This document shows, one piece after another, positions 35,201 to 47,320 of a DNA stretch of 64,000 nucleotides. The stretch is from Dipylidium caninum (Eukaryota > Platyhelminthes > Cestoda > Cyclophyllidea > Dipylidiidae), in the NCBI GenBank assembly GCA_017562135.1, contig QEYB01001327.1, forward strand, positions 62,001 through 126,000, in the 5' to 3' direction. Both the position numbers and the translations under genes were made by a program. The notes beneath the pieces were generated by a model. It saw only the letters and a list, made by a program, of their open reading frames with translations, ran no database searches and was not told the DNA's origin. Numbering within the stretch: position 1 is the stretch's first letter; every line of letters starts with the position of its first letter.

Positions 35201-38200
35201 CTACTGATCAGTAACTTCTTTCGTCAATTTCCCTCACACTGCCTATAACACCTTCCTTAGGTAGGAGGAAGGGTGAACCAGTTGGAATGTAACAATGACT
35301 GGATTTGTACCCATTCCCCATGATTTGTCTTTTGGGAGGTGGGTGGGTACGCTTACTACCAACACCCACCGCGTCGATGTCACAGAGGATTTCCTTCGAG
35401 TTTGTACTATTAGATGATTACGGCAAACACCGAAAGGAAGATTTGGAGGGAGCAAGCATTGTTTGGCGTAGTGGGGTAAGGTGAATAAGTTGGAATTTAA
35501 CAAAGACAGGTTTTGCATGCATTCTCCAGACTTGTTACTACAAGTCTACGAGGTCGACAACCACTGACGAGCTACTTAGTTCGACTGCCGACTACTCTCC
35601 CTAATGGCTCTCGCAGGATGGAACAGAACTTGGCGGGAATTAAAGTGCATTCGCGCTAAAGCCACACTATGAGGCATTCGACAATTTGTGCCATGAACAG
35701 AGTGTTTTTCTACCGAATTGCCAAGAGGCCACAAATTCACCGTCTCGTCAGGAAAGTAGGATGCACCATAATACAGGGGTGTGGAGAGGGGTCGAGAGCA
35801 TGCTCAAAGCGGAGTAATAGAGTGTGCATTGTTAACCGCAAAAAACATGAATGGTTTTATAAGACTTGAAGATTAAGACGCTTCTGCCACCGACGAGGAT
35901 AGGAAGGCAGCATTAGAAGCTGAAGGGGAAGCAGGGAAAATGGTGAGGAAAAAAAGAAATAATAATTGGGAAATTGCTGGCAGGCTGGTCATTTGGGCCA
36001 TTTTGATTCCTTGTCTTTCATCGAGGAGGTAAATGCCTGAGAGAGGAGGTTCGCCAATCACTCTGAAGAGCCGTAGGCTTACTGGACTACCTCTTTACTG
36101 CCAGAGATACATCGAAAACATTCTTTCTGGATGACAGCCAATGATACACTGAAACTCTCCTGCTGAGTTGAAGGCACACAGTTGCCCATCCACCAGTGAA
36201 AAAGTGAGAGATGGTCTCATGAAGTCGCAGACATGGGTTAAACAATCTTTTCTTTCATTAGGCAGTTTGTTTGCCTCCTCATTAGCGCCGTAGCGTTTCA
36301 GCGAAGAAAGTCGTGGATGCACACGACCGGACAACGCGTTACAGGAACGCACGCAAGCAGACACGCAGATGCAAAGTGGAATAATGAGCGTCACCGATGA
36401 GGTGAGCAGAAGTCAACCTCGATTTAACTCAACTGTGAGATAAACGGCGCTGCCATGTTCCGTTGTTAAGGTAGTGGTCTACTTGGGTTAACGCGTAAAA
36501 GTAGTTACCAATGGGAAGTCTCTTTAACAACTCAGGACAGTTGCAATTCATCGGTCGGTGAAAATGGTTCGCGTTGTCAGGACTGGCACGGGTGTGGTGC
36601 GGAGCAGTTTAGATTCCCCAAAACACCAGTTCTCACGGCGACACTCGGCTAAAGGGGAACTGATAAGAATCCTATTGTTCTTCTATTCTCCCTTCGTTGT
36701 ACCGCCAATCGCAGTCAAGTTTTCTCCAAATGAGAGAAATAACTACGAATTTGCCATAGTAGCTAGTCACTTTTCACCTTTTCTTTCTTCGTTCTAGAAG
36801 CCTGCAACTCGGCAGATTTAACCTTAGGCACAGGCTTCTCCTCAAGGCTAAACTCACCCTCTTTCAGTATGTTCAAACGACAAATAGACGCTGGACGGTG
36901 GACGGTGAAAGGGCCTTAGTGACAGCCGAGTATGTTAAGAGAGTCGAGAATCCTTACTCGCATATTAATGCCCTTTTACGCCTTGGCATCCATTCAGTAG
37001 GGCTAGACTAAAATAACAAAATCAACAAAAGAGTGAATAAGTAAGTGAAAGGACTGATTGGCAGTGAAAATGAAGCTAAATTATCATTTATTGGAGGCTA
37101 TAAAATGAAACCTAGTTTAAACCACGGAGTACATTCTCACACTCACCTTGGCGTGCGCAAGTAGGTGCTCTCCTTACTGATGGCCTGGTGAAGTGTGTCA
37201 ACAAAATGTGAGAAAGGGCTGAGATGCAATAGTACAAGAAATGATTTTCCATTTCACAGTTTCCACTTGTGGCACCTTCGATGGAGACTTCGCGGTGTAT
37301 GCGATTACACTAGCTTAACGTCTGCAGCCACCTTTTCATTTCGCGTCCAGCTGCGATGTCGCCCTTCTTTGGCTCTCACTTCACAAGATTACCTCTCAAG
37401 CAGCACACGCAGCACGTACCTAAGTATTCGGTAGTTAAATAAACGCAGGACGCCATCTTCGGCAATGTCTTGCCTGCTTGCTTTCTTTTGCCTAATCTTC
37501 TCTTTCACCTCTTCCGTTCGCACCCCAGAAAATGGCTGTAGTGGATGAGAAGGCGAGTGTATGCCGCAAGTCTGTTATTTGAGATTGCATTGCATTGCAA
37601 GTAAGTTCATGATGCAGCGAAAGAGGAAGTATTATGGGAGTCATTGATGTAGCACGAATTCCTTTGTTCTACAAGGCAACATGGGGGATATGGGCCAATT
37701 TCTGTTTTTGTCTTCTCATTGCAATACGCTGACAAACGTCAGGGCATAGCGTCATTTTCGGGGACTTGGAAAATAAATTTATAGGCGCCAATAGGACATT
37801 GTGGACATAGCCATGTTTTGAGACGTTGTGGTCATGAAAGCGATGTTCCATAACATCTGGCTGACTTTGCCACCGGGGAGGGTTGCCCTCTTCTTCACAC
37901 ATGACATTCCCACGCCATTCTCGTTACATACCGTGGCAATGGTTACCCGTGAATGCGACCTCTAGGTGTGTTGTTGTTGTGCAATGGCAAAGGGGATTGT
38001 TCGCCGACAAAGAGCTGTCAAAAGCACAGGCACGAGGATGCCTTTGAGTCAACCCAATTGAAGGACAATCATTAATGTCGTGGTGTTTGTAAGGGCAGAT
38101 TAATTTGACTAGGCACATATAAATGTGTACAAGTGCTTAACCAAATAGTTACGATCTGTTCGATTACGGGTGTGTGCTGAGTATTCGTTAGTGAAATGTC

Positions 38201-38400
38201 TAGTGACATTCTTGTTGATTTTGGCTAGATATTTCTTTGATAGAGCCTCCCAATTCAAACAATGTGCTGTCACCCCATCAACTCACACAATTCGTTTTCC
38301 TCGCACTACATCAACATCTTTCTACGTAGTCTCCCCTCCTTTCATCTAGTCGCTCATCATTGTAGCATCTGCACTTGTTCGGAGAGACACTGTAGCCTCA
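35200..38400 (-). repeat. Duplicated intergenic block, second inverted copy
   Basis: Direct repeat of 21,100-25,400, including R1 (inverted, 36,290-36,930) and the CAGATTAATTTGACTAGGCACAT stretch near 38,095. It ends in the distal half of the family A upstream element at 38,395-38,640. Confidence 0.6.
35790..36394 (-). pseudogene. Family N relic
   Basis: Minus strand: NERKDCLTHVCDFMRPSLTF, then VDGQLCAFNSAGEFQC and IIGCHPE align with the cysteine-rich part of the 22 kb copy and keep the cysteine that is a stop codon there. One extra base then shifts the frame. The following exon (about 35,960-35,800) keeps NCCLPILVGGRSV and VFCG. Damage at different positions from the 22 kb copy supports independent decay of a formerly coding family. 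Confidence 0.4.
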
Positions 38401-38640
38401 AATTGGCAGTGTCAGCGTGAGGCCTCTGGATGTGCACGGAAGCTACTGACAGTAAAATCGGCTTGAGTTGGCACGACACTTACTTGCAACACGGTGACCT
38501 GGACACATCCAGCCTTACGTTGAAACGTGACAACTGGAGACACAAGATACCTGTCGTGGCGCGATCCACGCTATACAGACGCCTTGACAAAATGTGTCAT
38601 TCTGGTCATCTCGCACACCCGTTCTTACAATGGTGTCCCT
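38395..38640 (+). promoter_or_regulatory. Orphan family A upstream element (distal half)
   Basis: Matches 25,405-25,660, including GACAGTAAAATCGGCTTGAG and the CACAACTGGAGACACAAGAT-like stretch. The TATA-bearing half and the family A signal exon are absent, and the sequence changes at about 38,640. Confidence 0.45.
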
Positions 38641-38810
38641 GCTAAGGTCATATTGCTTGTGGCGAATGCACCGACCTCTAAATGTTCCGAAACGAATGAT
38701 CTTTAATAGGCTGTGGACTGTTTCCGAGGGTCAGATCTACTCAAGGATTTGTCGGAGAGTGTCTACATCGCATCACGTGGAATTGCCCCACCGGGAGCCG
38801 ATGGAACCCA

Positions 38811-38919
38811 TGAAGACGGCATGCAAGAAGATGGCCACGGCGGCGACCAGAGCGATATCCAGTGCCGCTTTCATTGCTCTCGCAATCCACATCACTCGCC
38901 TATGGCACTTGTGACAGTA
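38811..38919 (+). other. Weak first-exon candidate
   Basis: An ATG at 38,811 gives MKTACKKMATAATRAISSAA followed by FIALAIHI, a basic-then-hydrophobic start like a signal peptide. It sits at the position where a family A first exon would be expected after the upstream element. The frame meets TGA just before a GTAAGC donor, and no downstream family A exon follows, so this may be chance. Confidence 0.15.
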
Positions 38920-39606
38920 AGCACCTCGAAATAAAATCAAGATTTGGCACTTTGGGACACATGCTTATGCATCACGTCTCAGGCGAAACAAGTGGTCTTC
39001 TAGGAAGCCCAGAAAGGTACGCTTGAAATGTCTCTGGTTCACCCATCCAACTGGCAAATGTAGTTCACCCATCTGAGCATTGGATTATGGAAGCAGTGTG
39101 AATGCGAAGGAAGACCTTAATATTCCCGCCCTGTGGAACAAATAACCTCATCAGTGTGCGTGATGCGAGAGGGATGGATGGAGGAGGAACTGCAAATCCC
39201 ACTGCACACATGCCCTCGTACCGATTAGCAAATCATCGGTTGCTACCAACATCTGAAAGTTGCTGCCTAACCGTTAGCAGCGTCGAAGAAGAAATTGTCG
39301 ATTTAATCTACCCAAACTAGCCTTCTACTTCCCCCTCAATCGTGTCAGACGGCGTCAGCTTCACATTGACAACTGACAGGTCTGTTACTCAGAATGCGTG
39401 TGAGGGACTTCGCCGTCCGCGGACAGGTTAATTCCTGGTGCACGCCAATGGCTACTGCTGTTTCGTCACTTGAGTAGTTGTCAGATAGTCAGTTATTTGG
39501 AGGGATGGAGAGGAAGTTAAAGAGGTCCCCGTCAACCGATCCAAGTCATGACTGGCCAACGAAACGAGGCTTTATCATTTCCCCGCACTGAGTTATTTGG
39601 TGGGAT

Positions 39607-39861
39607 TTAGGAACTGAGAGGTGAAACGCGGTGTCCTCTCACATCGAGGTGTGTAGTTTCGTCGCTAGACGTCCAAATCAATTTGGAAATTGTCTGAAAT
39701 AGTAACAGACAGCCGTCATTATTAGAAGAACGCTTTGCAGATGTAAGACGCACGCACTTGTGCACGTCAAATGCTACGGCAAAGACAGGGAAGACGAAGA
39801 GATGGGACTTACATGTCAACAGGAATCCGAGAATGAGGAGGTGCGCAACTGAAAGGCTCAA
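39607..39861 (-). other. Weak two-exon candidate
   Basis: On the minus strand a hydrophobic stretch (LSVAHLLILGFLLT) ends at a GTAAGT donor. The frame continues in phase after a GCCGTAG acceptor with FDVHKCVRLTSAK, NNDGC and a short tail to a stop at 39,607. The hydrophobic part has no ATG in frame. There is no homologue in the window. Confidence 0.18.
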
Positions 39862-39869
39862 ACAGACGA

Positions 39870-40690
39870 GTTGATTGATGGCACAGAAGAAAGGTAGTCA
39901 AGTGACAACCAAGCCAGCGTGGTGGCCGACATGTGGAACATCTGCATGGCGTACCGAACTGAGCCACAATTCACCGTATTCACTGACTGCGCAATCGGAT
40001 GTCATTTGGCTTGAGGAGCTTGGGAAGAAGTCCGAGAGAGGTGTGCGACGCATGCGATGATAGAGTCGGTGTGGGCGCAGGCGAAGGGTTGATTGCACGA
40101 AGCCCGTGTACCGTCAGTATCTAAAATCGTTGGTGGCGTTAAAGCAAAGTGGAGAAGGTTAAGTCTGTAGCTCAGGACGCTTGATGACACCAAGTCAAAT
40201 CCCACTTCAATAATAGTAGAGGCACGAACACACCCCATTTGCCATTGGCAGAAGCAGTAGTCACTGGAGCTGCTGAGGGGAGTGGAAGAGGCACGTTGGA
40301 GGCGTGCGAGTCATGGGAGGGCTGAGTCGGTTAAACGCTTTCACGGGAATGATTGTCCGAACCACATGTTTTGGAGGCGCCTAAAATTATTAAGGGATTT
40401 AGAGCAAAGTGGAGAAGGTTGGATTGCGGCCCAATGCATTCGAGTCAGGCATCTGCCATGATCGCGCGCGTTGGTGACACCGAGACAAACCCCACTTAAG
40501 TAGTAGAGATACGTGAGTGACTGTAGAGAGACACTTTGTTCCGACGGCAACGTGGTGAACGGAAGTGTTCGCGTCGCATAGCAGGGAACAGAGCGAAGAC
40601 ACAGGGTGTTAGCGCATTTGCCTCGCAAGCGAAGATTCTTACCACACTCGACATTCACCGCCAGTTCTACTAACTCACGAGTGCCGCTGT
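39870..40690. other. No supported gene
   Basis: A short GTGGAGAAGGTT sequence occurs at about 40,149 and 40,409, each time followed by AAATCCCACTT or AAACCCCACTT about 50-80 bp later, hinting at a local duplication of about 260 bp. No exon was supported. Confidence 0.3.
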
Positions 40691-40693
40691 CAG

Positions 40694-42841
40694 CTACGCG
40701 ATTAGGAGGCGGTGAAGCAAGTAAAAGGGGAAGTGATGAAGTATAAGAGGAGGCAGAAGAGGGAGATGAAGGAGAAGAATACAAAGAAGTGTCCCACGTG
40801 TTTTTCGATACTGTATATCGCAATTGCACGGATACCTAAGTCGTTCATTTAAAGCGGAAATTCCCTGTATTGCGACTATTAATACATCTGTGTGATGAGA
40901 GACGGAGTCTTGTGAGCTCAGAGGTGTTAGTTGGAATGAGTGGCACTCGAGCAGTCGTCGATGGCGGGAAGGAAGGCAGACGCGAATGTTGACGTCGATG
41001 TACCTGAAATGATGACGTGGGTGGGTGGAAGTGGCGCCTCGCCAGTAAGATGAGCATAATGCTTGTGGATAGGCTGGTGAATCAGTGAGTCTGTACACGT
41101 ATGTGTGAGCTGTCCAGCCTACAATGCTGGATGCTCGAACAAACCAGGGAGGAGAGAGTGTGGACAAAAGATTTAATGGGCAGTTGACTGGCTTGACCTA
41201 CCCCAATCTATCTTGTAGACCGCGCCTTGACTGTCCTCTAAACCATATAAGCAACCGAGGTAATCAACAGGTCCTTTCCTTCTCACTACTATTGTGAAAT
41301 TCTTAAACTTTTCATCCGTGCTATTGCCTGCAAACAGAGTATCCACGATGAGGTTGCGCAGTTATTCACATAAGGTGAGGCAAAGAATCAAGTGCCAACA
41401 GAGCGTTTCGTTTAGCTTACTGATGACAACTCTTCCAGGATAGAGGGATGTCGAGTCAAAAACTGAATGACTCCAAACCGCATAAACTTCGGCTGCGCCA
41501 GTGCCCATCACTATCTCCATCTGGGCAAAAACAAAGACTTTTCTTGCATATTTCAGACATTGCGACAAGAGAGGTGGCAATTACAGGTAAAGTTGGAGGA
41601 CTGGCGAGATTTAGCTAGCCAAACAAATAAATAAATAAATCAGTCAGACTACATGGCGGACTCACCCACTTAGTCGCAAGGTGGTATGTGCATGTGATTG
41701 TCACCTTTTCCTTATTTTTAGCGTCCATGAGGAGGGATTCGTTCGGATCCACAACGAGGCCTCCGGTGGCTGGCGACAAAGGCGGTTAGTGTCGTTGGCA
41801 GCATGACAAATAAATGGAGTGATGAGTTATTTGCCTTGCAGACTCACCATCACTCGAATTCCACACCCCGTCAGGAAAGAAAGCAATTGAAAAGGGGATT
41901 CGTCGAATATAGGCATGATAGTGAAAGATAATTCACGACATATCTTGACGGATGGAGCCGTTCATCTGCACCTCCGCGTGACAAGCAGTGACTGGCAAAA
42001 ACAGGAGAGGGGAAGCGTTAATATTGCAGAGCATGGGGAGTTGTCTTGGTGTTGGTGTTGTTGATGGGAGGTGTTGGAGGAGAGTACGCGTGCACATGGT
42101 GTGTTGATGAGGAATGGAATGCAATAGAACGTACTCTGAGTGTAGGAACAATTGAAGTATTTGGTGGAAAATCTGCCTTCTTTTACTTGGGCGCAGGTAA
42201 GTTTTTTTGAGCTTGCTGTACACACACACTTTCTAATTGAAGCAATGAAAAAAGCAGTCAGCAATAAAAGTTAGAGGACCTCAATGAGAGGAGAAGTCAA
42301 CTTGCGTGGTATTTGCGTGGAAGTGAAAAATTGAGGTGGAACGTGCTGCCGACGGGGCCGCTCACGATTCTGCTTTCATCTCCTTCAATTGGACACACTG
42401 TCATCTGCGCGTCTGTAAATGGAACACTAAAACATGTCACCAATACAGCTCTTCTTCGCCGTCATCCACGATTGCCCGCCGCCACTTCCTCCGACTTTCA
42501 CATCCTCTCCCACCTGACTCCGCCATATCCAAGTTGCCTCACACGACCGCCCAGGTATACATTCTCGCAGGGAAATGCGGTTTCAGTCTGGCAGAGAAGC
42601 ATCGCCATAAAGCACACGACTACTGTCTGTCTGCGCGACTCTGCTCACACCGCCACCGAGTCTCGTCAGTGCAAGGCGAGATCGAGTGACTTGGAAGTGT
42701 TTCAAGTGAGGCTGGTGTGGAGCTGAGGAGTGGCAAGTGAATGTGCCAACTAGTGCGGCGGAGCGGAAAGGGACGGGGACGCCGCTTACTTGCCTGCATG
42801 CAAATAAGGCCGAAGAAGAGGACTGTTGTTTCTCGCATCAT
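40694..42841 (-). pseudogene. Family A gene, divergent copy with one nonsense codon
   Basis: A complete in-phase model can be read on the minus strand: 42,841-42,790 (signal exon MMRETTVLFFGLICMQA, unlike other copies), 42,722-42,651, 42,412-42,306, 42,228-42,135, 41,991-41,848, 41,760-41,666, 41,520-41,421 and 41,327-41,202. Exons 4 and 8 are each one codon shorter than usual. Motifs include ESRIVSGPVGSTF, STKYFNCSYTQ, EVQMNGSIRQDMS, EKVTITCTY and VDYLGCLYG. In exon 5 the conserved Trp codon is TGA (41,935-41,933). The exon 3 donor is GCAAGT. After exon 8 an in-phase acceptor (exon from 41,118) would add about 140 residues with several cysteines and a leucine-rich hydrophobic end, stopping at 40,694; this tail is unproven. 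If the TGA is real, the product is truncated. Confidence 0.6.
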
Positions 42842-42999
42842 TTGGCGTCAGGTGAGACCTCCGCCGCATGTGCTCGCCATTTATCCTGTTGAAAGTAGGG
42901 CAGCAGGTGGATTCACATTGGCTTGCATTCCAACGTCTCGTGCCTTCACTTGTCACCAAAGAGTGCCCATAAATGCCCCATTGCGCCCTCAAGCATGGC

Positions 43000-44050
43000 T
43001 CTGTCTACCACACTTGTTTTCGGCTTCTACCGGCTTGAGATAGAAAGATGTTGTGCGTTGATGCGGTAGCGCAAACTTGCTCGTGGTGCAGTAGAAAGCC
43101 TGAAGGAGGCCTGTGCCATTTCAGAGTGAAGTTAATTGCTGAAATAATGCGAGAGAGCAGGTGAGTAGCTGTGGCAATTAAGCCATTGGCGGGTAGGAAA
43201 TTTGTGCTCACTTGTGCTCATGCGCCGTTTATCCTCAACCGCTTGGAGATCAAGTCATTCTTGTCATCTGCTCTGAGTGATGACGAAAGCTCGCTCTCCG
43301 TCAAAGAAGCCCCTCTGCCGCTTCATTTTATTTGCCTTAAAGCGATGTTCTCATTCAACGTTTGGATGCTGACCAAAAGCAGCCCCGATTATTCTCGCCT
43401 GTGAGGGCCCCTAAACGCGGTGTGTAATGACTTGAACTTTCGGTCTCACACGCCATTATTTGCAACACAACCACAAGCATCAGCCAATAAAACATAGTAC
43501 AAGGTGTGCCATAGCCCACAACAGACTTATTCTCTTCAGAAAGGAGTAGCTCACCTTTTGACATGCCAGTCAATGATCAGCTCATTAGGGAGTAGTTTTC
43601 CTTCTCTTAGCAGTCATCTACAACAAAATGCAAAGTGTGCAACAGTACAAGTCTGAATTATTCCCTTCAGATGCACCGTATATGAGGTGTATGAGGTGTG
43701 GGAGAAAAGCTCACGACGTCTGCAGAAGCTCTTCCAAGTAAAGATTTGCTCTCGGGGGTCTCCACTGGGAGAGGCTATCTGGGCGCTACGAAGAAGAGTA
43801 AAGACATTCCCGACCGCTTCACCCGAAGAATAACATCCCTCACTGAGCCTGAAGCCTTTCCATATGATCCAATTCTCCTTCTACATCGAGCTTCAGCAGT
43901 GTCTTGTTTAGAAAGTTTTCACTGCGAAGGCCTCATGACGCCATGGGATACGTCGATCCCCCAGCCGAGACGGTATTCAAAACGGCGCCGACGAAGTCCT
44001 CACATTCGCACTTCACTGTTCTGACAGAAATATTTGCCCAAATAAATAAA
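43000..44050. other. No supported gene
   Basis: Upstream of the 42,841 start. No recognisable upstream element was found. A 108-codon frame at 43,698-44,024 lacks splice signals or homologues and is not called. AAATAAATAAATAAA is at about 44,040. Confidence 0.3.
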
Positions 44051-44057
44051 TAAACAT

Positions 44058-44658
44058 TTGTGTCCAATGAGTGGGCACTTCTCGAAGGCGTGGAAAACGA
44101 AAGACCGCGTTAGTGGTGCGCCTGCCCGGTTCACATTGCCCCGAATTCGGACATTTGTTTTTTTTAGCACTTATAAGCAAGGGGACGCATGGTGCACTGC
44201 ACTGCACAGCATCAGTTTGAATGAAGGGCAATTTTTGGCCTTTGTCGCCTCGGGGCAAGTGGTTAAGCGAATCCCGCCATTCATTCTCGGTGCCCTCAGA
44301 GTGGGAGGGAGTTGAATTAATTAGGCCTCCTCCCACCTCCAAGATCGCGGAGGCGGTACAGGTAATGGTTCAGCTGGTTGTGTGGATGGTCGTCCAGTAC
44401 AGTGACGATGCCATTTCGACTGGATATGCGCTTTCCCACCATTGTCCTTCACCTGTCTCCTCCTCCTCCTCCGTCTTTTACAATTTCTTCTCCGATAAAC
44501 GTCAGTTCACCCACACGGCTCCACAGGTGAAAATGCCATATAAATTTTTATTGTCGCCTAATTTCAGTCCCATCAAGAACACGATGAAAGTGCGTCTGCT
44601 TGAGCCATCTAGTGCCACCATTGCGATGCAAAACCGAATGACTCTGAATTGCGACTAA
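44058..44658 (+). pseudogene. Possible very divergent family A relic
   Basis: Short matches fall in family order. KDRVSGAPARFTLP resembles the exon 3 motif EDRIVSGPVNSSFTL of copy 1. It is followed after a TTTTTTTTAG acceptor-like site by a WCTALHSISLNEG piece like exon 4. Further on, ATIAMQNRMTLNCD resembles the exon 6 stretch around KETVTITC. Frames change between pieces. The resemblance is weak and could be chance. Confidence 0.2.
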
Positions 44659-45329
44659 TGAAAATAATGATGCTGAGGAGAGTGTGTTGTGAGTGCTTCG
44701 TATGTTGTGGAAAGGAGCGATGTTCCCACTCAAAAACAAGAAGACATTTCAAGGGGGCGGTGATTTTTTTCATCGCCTTACGGTCACCGTCTGTTTATTA
44801 CAACATTTATGCATGGAGAACTCTTACGGCCTCATCAGTAGACCACACTGTCTGGTGATGGTGGCAATTTAAGGCTCTTCATGCTGGCTGAACTCAGGCC
44901 GGCATAAAACAACTCGTAAACATTTCCAGCAGCTGACTAAAGCCGTGGCAAGCTGGTGGAGGAGGGAAAATTTACAGACTTGATAGGATAATGGGACATC
45001 GTTTGATTTGCGAGAGTCGAACGGAGAGATGCGACAAAGTGAATGCTGTCTATCGTGAAAATCAGAACGGAGGAATCATCTCTCCACCCCAAATACGCTG
45101 GCTTGTCATGCGCACGTTTCCAAATGTCTATAGTCCAACAATAGCTGTTTTCCGTCCTTCTGTTGGTTTGACCATGAGGAATCCTCTTTCATGACGATTT
45201 GTCATCCTCTCGTCGGTAAACAATTCTGTTTACCAGTGTCCAGCAGCACACCTCTAGTCAAAGAGAATGACCAGAGTTGTCTGGTAACACGAAGAAGAAG
45301 GCGCCAGTCGACGGAACCAACGACATCGA

Positions 45330-45480
45330 TGTGATAGCGAACAAACTCACTTATGTCAAAGTCGTAGAAACTGAGTGCGCACCGCATAGTTCCCATTGAC
45401 GCGTGAGAACTTCTCACGGATAGGGCCAAATGAGCCAATCTTCCTAAGGTTGACAAGGAGAGAACCCGAGTAACTGGCAC
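45330..45480 (-). repeat. Unrecognised exon-like segment, copy a
   Basis: About 140 bp here matches 48,280-48,430 on the opposite strand (TTGTCAACCTTAxGAAGATT, then TCATTTGGC, then CTATGCGGTGC). In the minus-strand frame with SSHASMGTMRCALSFYDFDI the stretch ends at a GTGAGT donor, and the other copy keeps TMRC.L.F.DF.IS. It could be an exon of an unknown gene. Confidence 0.3.
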
Positions 45481-45489
45481 ACCACTACG

Positions 45490-46550
45490 CTGGCCCTCTG
45501 CACTTCCAACTATCCCCTACTTCCCTGTCATCCTCTCACCTCTTCTCCACTCTCCGCCTTATCACGACTGTGGGCACAGTCCCCTACTACCGCCTTCGCT
45601 CTCTCCACCACCCCCTTCCGCTGCCCGTGTTGACAGGAGGTGTTTTGTGTCTACCTCAATTCAGGCACTTGGAAGAGAAGTAAATTTCATTCTTCAACTG
45701 ATGCGCTAATTTTATGAAGCCTCTCGGTAATTTACTTAATGCATTTGCCTAATTGTGTGTTTACAAATTTTCTTGCACAATGGGCCAACGCTGGACCGCA
45801 AAAGGGCAGCACTAAAGAAGCAACGACTTTCGAACTTCTGAATGTACCACGCAGACATCGAGTCACTTCACATTCCATTTATCGTGTGCAATCAGCCCGA
45901 CCAGGCTGGTCACCAGTTGAGAGAATTAACCATACCAAGAAGAACTTTAAGTAAGGGGAACTTCTGCTGAATGCCTTATTACGGAAGGCAGTGGGAGTGC
46001 TGCATGGTTTTCGGTGCGTGTAGATGCGGCTTCTTTTAGAGGAAACGAGCTCAGAAAGCGTGGCCTAAACGCAGTGTTGAGGGATGAAAAGGCTACCTGA
46101 TGGAAGGCGAAGGACATGCATGCATTTAATAGAGGCCCATGACTGATGGGGTCGCTCACTTGAATGTGACTACACCAGTGCGGAGGCCATTACCTAAGCA
46201 TGTTAGAAGTCGGACGATAAGTTGCTGGCGCGATGTGACATTAGCTGACAGGATAAGTTGTTTTAAGTATAGATTAGAAATGACTGCGTGATTTTGGCAA
46301 AGTCGACTGAAAGGCTTTATAAATTGCATAAGGTCTGATTCAGCTGTTTGCGGGACTTTTCATGGAATGGACTATTCGCCCTGAAGGACGAGGCCTAAGG
46401 CATATCGACTCGTGAAAGGGACTCACGGTGGATAAAGTGAGTTAAGACGACAGAGAAGTACTACCGTAAAACAAGTGGGGAAGGGGGATTTAAGTTGTTG
46501 GTCTTGAAGCAAATGGCTGCCATTATTTCTAGAGCGGTTTGACGTACACC
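45490..46550. other. No supported gene
   Basis: Nothing with a second copy in the window or convincing splice-bounded coding was found. Confidence 0.3.
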
Positions 46551-46555
46551 AAACT

Positions 46556-47320
46556 ATCTCGAAAACAGCGTCGCGGCCTTCAGTTTCACCGTACAGACAT
46601 CCGAGGTATTCAACAGGTCAGCACCACTTTACTTCTGTTGTGGAATTCAAAAACCTGTTCTCTCTACCTTTTCCGGCAAGGAGAGCAGTTGCGCCACTTT
46701 GACGCATTCATTCACTTGGCAGTGCTCAAACATCAAATGCGAAAGACACATTTCGTTTGGCTTACAGATGCCAAGAATTTTGAAAGCTTTACATGTATTG
46801 TCATAAACGGCAGCATTTCGAGGGCCCTAACCAATGGACAAATTGGTGCCCACCAGTCTTTTTCATCTAGGCAAACAAAAGAATTAAGCATTGTGCCACA
46901 GGAGTAGAGACGAGAGGCGTGGTCACTATGCCAGTAGTTGAACTTTCCTTGTGTCCCCTTGGGAGAGACGAGGCAGACTACGCGGCAGTCTCAACCCTGA
47001 CGTCTTAAGGCGGTACCTGCACGCGACTCGCACTGTTTCCTTATTTGTCGCGTCGATGAAGAGGGACGCATTGGGACGCATGACGAGGCCTTGGGAGGCG
47101 CGTGTGAAAGGCTTTTAATCATGTGTGGTAGAAGAAACGATTGCCCTCATGAGGTTGCAACCCTGTAGACTTACCAACACCCCCTGAGTTCCACACTCCA
47201 GTGGGAAATACAGCCGCGCAAACAGGAGTACGTGAGGAAGGACAACTTGAGTAATGGAGGACAATCCACGAGATATTGTGAGGGAAAAGACCGGTCATCC
47301 GCACTTCCTCGTGACAATCA
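46556..47320 (-). pseudogene. Family A relic
   Basis: Minus strand: an exon 5 counterpart at about 47,318-47,175 (EEVRMTGLFPHNISWIVL, AAVFPTGVWN, donor GTAAGT), but no AG at the expected acceptor. Exon 6 is at 47,089-46,996 (NASLFIDATNKETVRVAC). Exon 7 is at 46,866-46,766, one base too long with a stop. Exon 8 is at about 46,683-46,556, with VEYLGCLYGE reachable only after a frameshift. No signal exon was found. Dead copy. Confidence 0.5.

Noticed and set aside
43698..44024. 108-codon plus-strand frame
   Set aside because: No acceptor, donor, homologue in the window or recognisable domain; length alone is not enough in this sequence.
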